Origin: Pinus tabuliformis
Taxonomy: Eukaryota > Streptophyta > Pinopsida > Pinales > Pinaceae
Length of the DNA stretch: 64,000 nucleotides
Direction: 5' to 3'
NCBI GenBank assembly: GCA_031772625.1
Contig: CM062805.1
Coordinates: forward strand, 800,821,592 to 800,885,591
Part shown: in pieces, positions 47,401 to 58,887 of the stretch
How positions within the stretch are numbered: position 1 is the stretch's first letter
Layout of the letters: the number at the start of each line of letters is the position of its first letter
Position numbers and translations under genes: made by a program
The notes under the pieces: model-generated
Told to the model about the DNA's origin: nothing
The model's database searches: none
What the model saw: the letters and a program-made list of their open reading frames with translations, nothing else

Positions 47401-48880
47401 ATCAGCCACCCTACAAATAACCCAAGGCCATTCTTTAGGCAAAACCAAAAAAACAACTCAATTACCAACCCACCTTTCACACGAAAAGAAAACCTATCAC
47501 TTGTATCATTTGGGTTGGCACGAGGGAATAGGACGAGCCTGGGAGCCACACCATAACAGCCCATACAACTCCAGGAACTTAGAGAGCAGAAGGGGAATTT
47601 TTCACATATGCCTCCCAGGACTAGCATGGCCAACATTACCGCTCATGTGCTACCAAGTGGGGATGGAGAGAAGATGAAAATCGGCCACCCTACAAAACAC
47701 CCGAGGCCATTCTTTAGGCAAACCCGAAAACACAACTCAATTACCAACCCACCTTTCACACGAAAAGAAAAATCGTCACTTGTATCATTTGGATGGGCAC
47801 GAGGGGACCAAGATGAGATAGGGAGCCACACCACAACAACCCATACAACTCCAAGAACTAGGAGAGCGAAAGGGTAATTGTTCACATATGCCTCCCAGGA
47901 CGAGCATGGCCAATATTACAGCTCATGTTCTACTGAGTGGGGATGGAGAGAAGATGAAAATTGGCCACCCTACAAATGACCCAAGGCCATCGTTCAGGCA
48001 AGCCTGAAAAAACAACTTAATTACCAACCCACCTTTCACATGGAAAGCAAAATTGTCACTTGTATCATTTGGATGGACACGAGGGACTAAAACGAGCCTG
48101 GGAGCCACACGACAACAGCGCATACAACTCCAATAACTTGGAGAGAAGAATGGGAATTGTTCACATATGCCTCCCAGGATGAGCTTGGCCAACATTAATG
48201 CTCATGTGCTACAGAGTGGGGATGGAGAGAAGATGAAAATCGGCCACCCTACAAATGACCCAAGGCCATTCTTCAAGCAAACCTGAAAAAAAAACTCAAT
48301 TACCAACCCACCTTTCACACGGAAAGAAAACTTGTCATTTGTATCATTTGGATGGGCACGAGGGACCAAGATGAGCCAGGGAGCCACACCACAATAGCCC
48401 ATATGACTCACAGAACTTGGAGAGTAGAAGGCGAATTGTCCACATATGCCTCCCGAGATGAGCATGGCCAACATTACCGCTAATGTGCTACCGAGTGGGG
48501 ATGGAGAGAAGATGAAAATCTGCCACCCTACAAATGAACCAAGGCCATTCTTCAGGCAATCCCAGAAAAACAACTCAATTACCAACCCACCTTTCACACA
48601 GAAAGCAAACTTGTCACTTGTATCATTTGGATGGGCACGAGGGACCAAGACAAGCCTGGGAACCACACCACAACAGCCCATACAACTCCAAGAACTTGGA
48701 GAGTAGAAGGGGAATTTTTCACATATGCCTCCTGGGATGAGCATGGCCAACATTACTGCTCATGTGCTACCAAGTGGGGATGGAGAGAAGATGAAAATCG
48801 GTCACCCTACAAATGACCCAAGGCCATTCTTCAGGAAAAACTGAAAAACAACTCAATTACCAACCCAAATTTCACACGAA
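44400..48880 (-). repeat. 280-bp tandem array of the intergenic spacer
   Basis: About 16 copies. The word 'gagtggggatggagagaaga' recurs near 44,476, 44,865, 45,137, 45,415, 45,697, 45,974, 46,255, 46,533, 46,811, 47,091, 47,370, 47,648, 47,928, 48,208, 48,487 and 48,766. The spacing is 272-282 bp except the first, which is ~389 bp because of an inserted module. The units are very alike, so the array has been homogenised more recently than the flanking satellites. Short ORFs on both strands repeat with the unit and are artefacts. Confidence 0.92.
44735..44830. repeat. Fragment of the higher-order satellite inside the 280-bp array
   Basis: 'gttttggggtttccat', 'ggagcgtcgagcaaacg' and 'aacatttttatcg' match, in order, the module of 1.9-3.25 kb. 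It explains why the first two 280-bp units are ~389 bp apart. Confidence 0.75.
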
Positions 48881-48904
48881 AAGCCGACCGAGGAACCAAA
48901 ACGA

Positions 48905-49414
48905 ACATGTCCAACATTACTACAATTTTGATACAAGCTCATGTTCCCAGATGCGCCCTCACACTGAATGACCTGCCTGATCAAGTTTACACAGACGCCC
49001 TCAAATGACTTGCCTGAATGACCCACCTGAATGAGTTGACACGGATGCCCTCAACTGACCTGCCCGAATGAGTTTGCATGGGCACCCACATGACCATAAC
49101 AAAGGTACAAGGGAGAACCGGGAAAACAAGCTGCATGAACATGCATAAAGCCAACCTCGGGTCACAACTTATCATTTTTGATACGGCTCATTCTCCTACG
49201 CGTGCCCTCGCTAGACCCACCCGAACTAGTTGACACGGATGCCCTCAAACAACCCGCCCAAAAAAATTTACATGGGCACGCCCACACGACCGAAACAAAG
49301 GGAAAAGGGAGAGCCGGGCCAAAGAGCTGCACGAACATGCACAAAGCCAACCTTAGGTCACAACTTAGCATTTTTGATACGTGCTCATTCACCTAGGCGC
49401 GTCCCCACCTGACC
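48905..49414. repeat. 235-bp/37-bp spacer satellite
   Basis: Two modules with 'cttagcatttttgatac' plus 37-bp units ('cgcccgaatgagt'). It stops at the LTR that begins at 49,420. Confidence 0.85.
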
Positions 49415-49419
49415 CACCC

Positions 49420-50573
49420 TGTTATGCCCCTGCACCTGCAGTAGTCTTTCAATCACTTATCGCAAGGTGCGGCACCACCAAACACTTTCTTTTCACCAAT
49501 ACTTATGTTCATGGACTACGCCTTAACATTCGATACTTAGTTTTATTTTTCTTCACAAAGTATTATTATTATCCTTTACACTAATGAACACCTGTACACA
49601 TTCATTATCCACAGCAATTATAAATAAACAACACAATTGCAAAGTATGAAGGGAGGAGCAACTCCCTGAACAATGAGTCTGCCTGAATTCAATATATTAT
49701 TCAATCTTTACAAATTTTACAAGTATCCTTGGGAAACCCCAAGTTTCATACTTATCCAAATTTCCACTCGGCAGCACCTTCGTGCAGCCAACAGAGCTCA
49801 CCGTGCCAACACACAAGTCACCTTACCCGAGTTGGGTGGGCACGCCCTCACATGGACTGCCAACCAAAACTCCACAAATGAGCTCATGCTACCTAGCGAG
49901 TGGGCTCCTTCATGCACCCTCCCCCCGCACTTGCAACCGTCAGGCGGGTGCCTCACATGCACCCTCCACCTGAACTTCCAACCAGTGGGCAAGCGCTCCA
50001 CACACACTTGCGTTTACTCCTAAAAGGTGGGCGGGCGCCTTCGTGTGACCCACGACCCACGCTACACCCGTCACCAAGACTCGTGATGAACCTCCATGTA
50101 GAGCTGCTCGAGAGCACGAAAATTCACCTGTGCTTACTGCAACTCCTTCTCTCCACCCTTCGCACTTCTCCTTGATGAGTGAGCTCATCCTTCACTTGAT
50201 CGAATGAATGATCAAGTTAATTGATGCCTTTGCTTCCAAATATGCCCTCCATATATACTGGCGGTTGGGCAAGTCGTGCCACCAAGTTGACTCGTCCAAG
50301 TTGTTGAGCTGATGCCCTCATCTTTCTAATTCATTCACCTTTACTTGGTCGGCCCGCCCATCACACGGGATCGCCAACCCAACCTTCACCCGAATGCATA
50401 AGTCATGAGGTCGACCTGTGGGTGATGCCAACTCATCCCCATGGTATAAGTTTGCCTCCGCCAAAACTACTACGTGCATTTCACCACATGCTTGTTTGTA
50501 TGTCTCGACCTTAGCTCATCTCTTCACATCGCACTTCGCACGGTGATAAGGCCTCGGACCACAGGTCCTTACA
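49420..50573 (-). repeat. Left LTR (3' LTR in sense) of the 4.8-kb Gypsy element
   Basis: It starts 'tgttatgcccctgc' and ends 'ggtccttaca'. It is followed by 'tcctcctccacctgaagtca', which on the minus strand is the purine tract next to the 3' LTR. Confidence 0.85.
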
Positions 50574-51090
50574 TCCTCCTCCACCTGAAGTCATTGTCAT
50601 CCTCGACAATAAGTCATCCCAGTAATCATACTGCCACCAAGATCATCATCTCAACTGTCTCATCCTCTGTCCATGATATTAATCAGTCCATACAATGCAA
50701 ACATCCCTACAACATATGTAAACCAACTGTCTCCATCATGTGTCATCCCATCCTATGAACTGTCATCAGATACTCCAACATAATGCCAACATCTCTCTGT
50801 ACACTTCTGGACCTCATGATTCGAACTAGTCAGGTGATCAGTCCAACTGTCACGCTCAAACCATAAGAATGCACATCCTTATGTCTACACCAATCTTTCT
50901 CAGACTCTGCCACATCCTGGACTCACCAACAATCTCTCCCATGCTCAGGTCCATGGAAACTCCATCCCATCTGCAACATGTCATGATGCTAATGCCAAAC
51001 CATTCCTACACCATCTGTCATACCTGCTCAACCTGTTTTAAGGACTCACTGCCATGAGTAGCTAACAATGAGCCCCATATTCTATGTCAT

Positions 51091-51366
51091 CTAAGAAGAT
51101 GTAAAGGGAGTAGAGCCTGAAGGCCCTCCCTCACTAATAAGCTCAATCCATTTTTCAGGATCCTCTATCTCCATCCTCTGCAAATATGCCACCCGATCCT
51201 CCTCATGGACATTTGGTCTCACATAAACATCCTCGTCATCATCATCCTCGACCTCCTCTAGCCTTCTTGACAAATCCAAGATACTATCAGATAGTGTCCT
51301 GATAACCAATGACTGATCGGTAAGATTTGCCTCAGTAGTAGACAACTGCTTACATACATCATCCAA
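51091..51366 (-). pseudogene. Fossil linker after the protease
   Basis: A 91-codon acidic frame ('EEVEDDDDEDVYVRP') directly downstream of the protease frame in sense, with no recognised domain. It could be the C-terminal tail of the gag-protease protein. Confidence 0.4.
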
Positions 51367-51807
51367 TCACCTCTCATCCTCCATCTGCATCACTGCCAGT
51401 TTACAATCAGGCCTTGTCACACCAATGGGTACATCTCCCCTTCCGTCATAAATGTATAGCTTCTTCAAATGTGGAACAATCATAGCATCATATTGTTTCA
51501 AGAATTCCATCCCTAGCACAACCTCATAGCCATCAATTTGCGCTATAGTGAAGTTGACTTTCCCAATCCACTCACCTAGTGTTGTGTCCACCCTTTCAGC
51601 TACACCAAGTACAGAATAAGGAGGAGAATTCACCGTCTTCATTTGTGCCTTCACTGGTACAAATTTCAGCCCAATCCTTCTCGTAACATCCTCACTCATG
51701 AAGTTATGAGTAGCACCACTATCCACCATAGTGAGTACCTCCATACCTCCAATCTTCATCCAAACATACTCCAAGCTGTTCCTTTCAGGATCTCTCCAAG
51801 AGGCCAC
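51367..51807 (-). pseudogene. Fossil aspartic protease of the 4.8-kb Gypsy element
   Basis: The 146-codon frame has the active site 'MVDSGATHNFMSEDV' near residue 32 and 'VVLGMEFLKQYDAMI' near residue 95, typical of Ty3/Gypsy proteases of the chromovirus type. It lies downstream of gag. Confidence 0.85.
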
Positions 51808-51834
51808 TTCTGTAGCACCAGCAGCTCCAAGAAT

Positions 51835-52935
51835 CTACATCGTCCCCACAGAAGGTTCTTCTTTCTTCGCATTAGATTGTGCAATAGTGGCCACTTTCGG
51901 TCTAGAAGGAAAATTCTTCATCGTATGTGGTTCAACACAAATCCAACACTTCAATGGTTTCTTCATCTTCTTCTTCTCATCCGATTTTGAAGCATCATCT
52001 TTCTTCTTCTCTTTCGTCTTATCGAACTTCTTCTTTTCATCAGAAGCTACAATAGCAAAAGCTTCTTCAAGTGTCTTTATCTTCTTCCTCTTCACTTCAT
52101 TACGTGCCCAAGGTTTCAATCCAATAACAAAGTTGAACACCTTGTCCCTCTCTCCCATGTCAGGAAGTTCCATAAATGCACTTGCAAACTCTCGCTAATA
52201 TGTATGTAGGTTCCTTGTCTGCTTAATAAATTTAATCTTCATCCTTTCTTCCCACGTTTCATCTTGAGGACTGAAATGAGCTTGCAAAGCTTTCTTCATA
52301 TCATCCCAAGAAGTGATGTCATTAGCACTACCATTAGCAATCTGATACATTCTCCTTCTCCACCACATCTTACCATCTTTCGTCAAGAATTGAGCAGCCA
52401 CTTTCACCTTTGTCTCATCATCGGATAGACCCAAGTGTCCCAAGTATTGCTCCATATCCCAGAGAAAGTTACCAAGAGCCTTCGCGCTTCTCGTACCATC
52501 ATAAGATTCCGATTCCTTGACTTTCACATGAGACACTCCTCTACCTGAGTTATGTCTCACGACCTTCTTCAACACCGCGATCTCATCATTTGCATCATCA
52601 AGAGATTTCTACAAGTTCAAGGTTTCTGCTAGACCTCGATCCCTCGCTTCTCCAATCTCCTTGAATTCACCTTCAAGTTGTGTACACTTAAGATCAGTGT
52701 ATTCATGCTGAGTCCAAAGTTCATCGAGTTCTTCCCTCATTTGCACATTAGCCTCTGGTTCCTTCGTGACCAGAGTCATCTTTATAGTCAAGTAAGATTC
52801 CAATTCCTCCATTCTCTCTAGTATCCTTTCAATAAAGGCCTCAGTCGCATTATTGCTAAATTCACCCGATACAACACGCGTTTCACATGCCATCTTTGTT
52901 TCCTTTTTCCTCCTTTGTGATTTAGTATAGATCAT
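51835..52935 (-). pseudogene. Fossil gag of the 4.8-kb Gypsy element
   Basis: In sense: an N-terminal coiled-coil-like frame (52,609-52,935; many Glu/Leu, 'ERILERMEELESYL'), the retrotransposon gag domain (52,195-52,575; 'ALGNFLWDMEQYL', 'WWRRRMYQI', 'LQAHFSPQD') and a Lys-rich tail with a zinc-knuckle-like stretch (51,835-52,173; 'CWICVEPHTMKNF'). Gag forms the particle. It is broken into several frames. Confidence 0.8.
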
Positions 52936-53060
52936 CCACCAACTTCACCAAGTTCCCTGCAAGCCAACCCAGTACTTGTGTGAAACCAACTTCCTTCACC
53001 TGCAAGTACCTGTTTCCATTGTCACTTCATCACCAGCTCCAACAGTGAGCTCTAATACGT

Positions 53061-54246
53061 AGTCTTTCAACCGCTTATACTGCACCAACACCGAACACTT
53101 TCTTTTCACCAATACTTATGTTCATGGACTACGCCTTAACATTCGATACTTAGTTTTATTTTTCTTCACCAAGTATTATTATTATCCTTTATACCAATGA
53201 ACACCCATACACATTCATTATCCACAACAATTATAAATAAATAACACAATTGCAATAGTATAAAGGGAGGGGAAACTCCTTGAACAATGAGTCTACCCAA
53301 ATTCAATATATTATTAAAACTTTACAAATTTTATAAATATCCTTGGGAAACCCCAAGTTTCATACTTAGCGAAATTTCCACTCGGCAGCACCTTCATGCA
53401 ACCAACCAATTTCACCGTGCCAACACATAAGTCACCTTGCTGAGTTGGGTGGGTGTGTCCTCACACAGACCGCCAATCGAAACTCCAAAAACGAGCTCAT
53501 GCTACACGACGGGTGGGCGCCTTCATGCACCCTCCACCCACACTTGCAACTATCAGATGGGCCCCTCACATGCACCCCCCACTCGAACTTCCAACTGGCG
53601 GGCAAGTACTCCACACACACTCACATTTACTCCTGAATGGTGGGCAGACACCTTCGTGTGACCCACGACCCACGCTACACTCAAGACTTCAACCGAATGG
53701 TGGATGAGCACCTTTGTGCGACCCATGACCCACGCTACACCTGTCACCAAGAATCATGCTAAACCTCCGTGTAGAACTGCCCGAGAGTGGGTGCATTCAC
53801 CTGCACTTGCTGCAGCTTCTTCTCTCCACCCTTCATACTTCTCTTTGATGAGCAAGCTTGTCCTTCAGTTGATCAAATGAATGATCAAGTTTGTTGATGC
53901 CTTTGCTTCCAAATGCGCCCTCCATATATATGGGTGGTTGGGCGAGTTGTGCCACCCAACTGACTCGTCCAACTCACTCAACCAACGCCCTCGTCTTTCC
54001 AATTTGTTTGCCTTTGTTCGGTCAGCCCACTCATCACACGGGACTTCCAACCCAATATTTTCCCGAATGCATAAGTCATGAGGTCAGCCCGTGGGTGATG
54101 CCAACTCGTCCCCACAGTATAAGTTCGCCTCTGCCAAGATTCCTACGGGCATTTCACCACACGCTCGTTCGTATGTCTCGACCTCATCTCGTCTCTTCGC
54201 ATCGCACTTCACACGGTGATAAGACCTTGGACCATAGGTCCTTACA
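53061..54246 (-). repeat. Right LTR (5' LTR in sense) of the 4.8-kb Gypsy element
   Basis: It is collinear with 49,440-50,573 from 'agtctttcaa' onward and ends 'ggtccttaca' directly before cgccc. The primer-site-like 'gagctctaatac' (tRNA-Met type in reverse) adjoins its left end at about 53,048-53,059. Confidence 0.82.
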
Positions 54247-56684
54247 CGCCCGGACGAGTTTACACATACGCCCTCGCCCAACCCGCCTGAACGAGTTGAC
54301 ACGGATGCCCTCAAATGACCTGACCAAATGAGCTTACATGGGTGCCCACACGACTGAAACGAAGGGGCAAGGGAGAGCCAGGCAAAAGAGCTGCACGAAT
54401 GTGCACAAAGCTAACCTCGGGTCACAACTTAGTATTTTCTATACGGGCTCGTTCACCCGGGCACGTCCTCACCCAAACAACATGAACGAGCTTACACAAA
54501 CGGCCTCGCCTGACCCGCCCAAACAACCCACCCGAATGGGTTGACACGGATGCCCTCAAACAACCCGCCCAAACAAGTTTACATGGGCACCCACACAACC
54601 ATAACGAAGGGACAAGGGAGAGTCGGGAAAACGAGCTGCATGAACATGCACAAAGCCAACCTCGGGTCACGACTTAGCATTTTTGATATGGGCTCATTCG
54701 CCTCGGCGTGCACTCGACCGACTAGCTTGAACGAGTTTATAAGGATGCCCTCGCCCGACCTGCCCAAACGAATTGACATGGACGCCCTCAAACGACCCAC
54801 CCGAATGAGTTTACATGGGCGCCCACACGACCGTAATGAAGGGACAAGGGAGAGTTGGGCAAACGAGTTGCACGAACATGCACAAAACCAACCTCGGGTC
54901 ACAACTTAGAATTTTTTATATGGGCTTGTTTGCCTAGGCACGCCCTCGCCCAACCCGCTTGAATGAGTTTACACAGACACCCTCGCCCGACTCGCCCGAG
55001 CGACCCGCCTGAATGAGTTGACACGGACACCCTCAAACGACCCACCCGAATGAGTTTACATGGGTGCCCACACGACTGAAACTAAGGGACAAGGGAGAGT
55101 CGGGCAAACGAGCTGCATGAATGTGCACAAAGCCAACCTCAGGTCACAACTTAGCATTTTTGATATGGGCTCGTTCGCCCAGGCGCGCCCTCGCCCAACC
55201 AGCCTGAACAAGTTTACACGGACACCCTCACTCGACCCGCCTGAACGAGTTGACACGAACGCCCTCAAATGACCCACCCAAATGAGTTAGCATGTGTGCC
55301 CACACGACTGAAACGAAGGGACAAGGGAGAGCCGGGAAAACGAGCTGCATGAACATGCATAAAGCCAATGTCGGGTTACAACTTAGCATTTTTTATACGG
55401 GCTTGTTCGCTCGGGTGCACCCTCGCTCAACCCCTCTGAATGAGTTTACATGGACACCCTCACCCGACCTGCCCGAACGAGTTAACACGGACGTCCTTAA
55501 ATGAAGCACTCAAACGAGTTTACATGGGCACCCACACGACCATAACGAAGGGACTAGGTAGAGCTATGCAAACGAGCTACACAAACATGCATAAAGCCAA
55601 CCTCGGGTCATGACTTAGCATTTTTTATACGGGCTCGTTCGCCAGGGTGCACCCTTGTCCGACCCACCCGAACGAGTTGACATGGATGCCCTCACCCAAC
55701 CCGCCCAAATGAGTTGACACGTACACCCCCAAACGACCCACCCGAAGGAGTTTACATGTGCACCCACATGACCGAAACAAAGGGACAAGGGAGAGCCAGG
55801 CAAATGAGCTGCACGAACATGCACAAAGCCAACCTTGGGTCACAACTTAGCATTTTTGATACGGGCTCGTTCGCCCCGGCATGCCCTTGCCCGACCAGCC
55901 CGAACGCGTTTACACGGACGCCCTCGCCTGACCCACCATAATGACCGCCCTGAACAAGTTGACACAGACACCCTCAAATGACTGGTTTGAACGAGTTTAC
56001 ATGGACGCCACATGACCGTAACGAAGGGACAAGGGAGAGCTAGGTAAATGAGCTGCACAAATGTGGACAAATCTAACCTCGGGTCACAACTTAGCATTTT
56101 TGATCCGGGCTCGTTCACCTGGGTGCACCCTCGCCTACTTTCCCAAACGAGTTTACATGGATGCCCTCGCCCGACCCGCCCGAACGAGTTTACATGGACG
56201 ACCTCGCCCAACCCACCCGAATGACCTACCTGAACGACCCGCCCAAACGACCCACCCAAACGAGTTGACATGGATGCCCTCAAACGACTCACCCGAATGA
56301 ATTTACATGGGCGCCCACACCACCAAAACGAAGGGACAAGGGAGAGCCAGGCAAACGAGCTACACGAACGTGCACAAAGCCAACCTCGGGTCACACATTA
56401 GCATTTTTGATATGGGCTTGTTTTCCCCAGCGCGCCCTCGCCCGACCCGCCCGAATGAGTTTACACGGATGCCCTCGCTTGACCCGCCCGAATGAGTTGA
56501 CACGGATTCCCTCAAATGACCTGCTCGAACGAGTTTACATGGGTGCCCACATGACCATAACGAAGGGACAAGGGAGAGTCGGGAAAATGAGCTGCATGAA
56601 AATGCACAAAGAAAACCTCAGGGCACAACTTAGCATTTTTGATACGGGCTCGTTCGCCCGGGCATGCCCTCGCCTGACTCGCCC
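54247..56684. repeat. 235-bp higher-order spacer satellite, ten copies
   Basis: The module 'acgaagggacaagggagag' ... 'gcacaaagccaacctcgggt' ... 'acttagcatttttgatacgg' plus two or three 37-bp units recurs. The 'tagcattttt' word is near 54,431, 54,675, 54,907, 55,151, 55,383, 55,615, 55,848, 56,093, 56,398 and 56,630, mostly 232-246 bp apart. One interval is ~305 bp owing to extra 37-bp units. ORFs here are artefacts. Confidence 0.9.
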
Positions 56685-58054
56685 TATATGGACCTGCGGT
56701 CCGTGTGACGGGCAGGGTGACTCCGCCATGCGAAGGACCTGTGAAATGTGAAACGAAATGAACCTTGGACAAGTTTATAAGGTGTTGGGTGAGTTGAGGG
56801 GGCAGTCCCATGAGTTGGGTAGGCCGACCCTCCTCCTAGGCGAGATAACACATTGTGAACGAGTCGGCTTGGGCGTTGGGTGTGGGTCAGCCGGGTGACA
56901 TAGCCCGCCACCCGCCCGTATATATTGGAGGGCATTTGGAGTCAAATGACCATCATTCGATCAACACGAGTTCGAACAAGGAGTTCTGCAGTGTGTGGAT
57001 GAGCCCGCACGACAGGTGGAACGCGGGTGGAAAACTCGTTCAGAAAAGTCGGGTGAAAAACTCGGGTGAGAAATTCGGGCGAAAAACTCGTGTAGAAAAC
57101 TCGGGAAAAAAACTCATGCAGGAAACTCGTGCAGAAAACTTAGGCGAGGTTGTCAGGCAGAACTCAAGCGAGTTCATTCAGGTAGGACTCAGGCGAGGTC
57201 ATTCAGGCAGTACTTGGGCGAGGTTGTTCAGGAAGGACTCGGGCGAGGTCGTTCAGGTGAGCCGGGTGAGGTCGTCGAGTGACCCGGGTGAAGTCGTTCG
57301 GGTGACCCGGGTGAAGTCATGTGGAGACCCGGGTGAGGTCATTCGGGCAAACCGGGTGAAGTCGTGTGGCAACTCGGGTGAAGTTGTTCAAGTGAACGAG
57401 TTTGGGTGAACGGGTGGACGTGCAAATGGGCGGTCAGGTGAGGGCATGTCGTGCACGTTGAAATGAAGAATCGTGCAGACAGGTGACTTGGGTAGGGCGT
57501 GCCGTGCATGACGAAATGGTGGAAACGGCGAAGTGTTGAGGTTGTGAATGAAGGTGTGACTCGTGCGCAGGTGCCCGTGTGTGGTGACTTGGTTACAACG
57601 AGGTGTGCACAAGTTGGGCAAACAACGTGATCGTGCGATGAGGTGAACGAAGGGTTGGTGAGTCGTGCGGGACCGTGTGGAGGCACCGACAAGATAGGCA
57701 ACCGAGTTTGCTGAAGTTGGAAATTTGGCTAAGTGTAAATTTGGGGTTTCCCAAGATTTAACTTGTACTTGTAAAAGAAGATTATATATATTGATTTGGG
57801 CAGACTCATATTGCAGGGAGTTGCCCCTCCCTTTATACTGTTGTGCATTTCTCTTGTATAATGATGTTTATGTGAATGTTATGGGCTTTCACTATATAAA
57901 GGATAAAAATAATACTTGGTAATGAAAAATAAACTAAGTATGGAATGCTAGGCATAGTCTACAATCATAAGTATTGGTGAAAAGAAAACGGTTGGTAGTG
58001 CTGCACCTTGCTATAGTGCGGTTGAAAGATTACCGCCAGTATAGGGGCATGACA
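56685..58054 (+). repeat. 5' LTR of the 5.2-kb non-autonomous element
   Basis: It starts 'tatatggacctgcggtccg' and ends 'ggggcatgaca'. A U3 minisatellite lies at about 57,020-57,400. 'tatataaa' (57,893-57,900) and an 'aaataaa' word (about 57,927) are the likely TATA box and polyadenylation signal. Confidence 0.85.
57020..57400 (+). repeat. Minisatellite inside the LTR
   Basis: Two short tandem types sit side by side: ~15-bp 'gaaaactcgtgca' units, then ~18-21-bp 'gactcgggcgaggtcgttca' units. The same structure is at about 60,835-61,235 in the 3' LTR and, in reverse, about 62,940-63,460. The LTRs of the gag-protease element lack it. Confidence 0.8.
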
Positions 58055-58056
58055 GG

Positions 58057-58147
58057 TGATATCAGAGCTAGTGCCAGGGAGCTGGTGCTAGTATTGAAGC
58101 GTTGAATCTGATACACACCTACATTTCATGATAGGTGGTATCAGAGC
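58057..58147 (+). promoter_or_regulatory. Two tRNA-Met-type primer-site words
   Basis: 'tgatatcagagc' at 58,057-58,068 lies two bases past the LTR, and a perfect TGGTATCAGAGC at 58,136-58,147, 79 bp further on. The first position is the functional one in this family; the second may be a duplication of the leader. Confidence 0.65.
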
Positions 58148-58434
58148 TGGTCCAAGTTTTGCAGAAAACTTGGTGAACTGAATCAAGGAGTTGATTCTAC
58201 GAAGATCGAAGACTTGAAAGGGAGTTCAAGTTTTGCAGGTGACAGGTAGAATATCAAAGTGATTCAGGTGAATGGTGAAGCAGGTTTAGCAGAGGAGAAG
58301 CTTTGTGCTTGGGCCAAGATGAAGGACAAGGCATGTCAGGTTTGAAAGAATGTGAAGGGAAGCTCTTGCTTACCTTATATAGGTTGAAGTGGTTGAAAGA
58401 AGAGAACCCCTGGATTTGAAAGGAACTTGAAGTC

Positions 58435-58887
58435 TTGGAAAATAATGTTGAAGACGAACTTCTTCAACTTGGTTGGAAAATGGAGCAAGATGAAGTTCCA
58501 GATTATGCTGACAAGGAAGACGAAGCCATGATGATTGCGGATGTTGCAGATATGACAACGATGGAGGATGAGCTTGAGATTGATCAAGTTGGACCAGGAT
58601 CATGCAGTTTGCAGACATGGATGGATGAGGACACTCACATGGAGGAGCCTCATGATGATGATGTAAGTACTATTGATACTTGTGTTTCATTTGAGCTTTT
58701 GGGAGATGAACCATATGCAAGGAAGGGAAAAATCAGTTTGTCGATGCTAGGGAGGATCTTACCATGGATGTCTACGATGAGACCTTGTATGGAGAAGCAA
58801 GGATTTTTGACTTTTGTGGGACTTGTTGGGGTTGTTTGTGACCTTGTGATAGAAGGTACAAAGGCCCGTGACAAGGGAGGAACATGA
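58435..58887 (+). other. Unrecognised 150-codon acidic ORF in the non-autonomous element
   Basis: This is the only sizeable sense frame of the interior. Residues 1-80 are strongly acidic (Asp/Glu/Met rich, no domain recognised) and the rest is mixed. It does not resemble gag or pol. It may be a remnant of the replaced internal region or a chance frame. Confidence 0.3.

Larger units (their letters stand above)
49420..54246 (-). mobile_element. Ty3/Gypsy gag-protease element in the spacer satellite
   Basis: The element is 4.8 kb with LTRs of ~1.15-1.19 kb, minus sense. It is flanked by caccc (49,415-49,419) and cgccc (54,247-54,251), probably the same 5-bp duplication after a C-to-T/G-to-A change. 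The interior encodes gag and an aspartic protease but no reverse transcriptase or integrase that I can see. The primer site is tRNA-Met-like. It is a non-autonomous, broken fossil. Its LTR ends and 3' region match the element at 56,685-61,889. Confidence 0.85.

Noticed and set aside
44455-48816. Frames repeated on both strands of the 280-bp array
   Set aside because: They are the same short peptides in every unit, caused by a repeat with few stops, not a gene family.
43726-48880. 5S rRNA gene or Pol I promoter in the spacer
   Set aside because: I looked for 5S-like sequence and for TATATAGGGG on the minus strand and found nothing convincing.
53432-54331. Overlapping frames on both strands of the LTR at 53,061
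   Set aside because: They are LTR and satellite sequence with low stop density; no domain and no agreement between the two LTRs.
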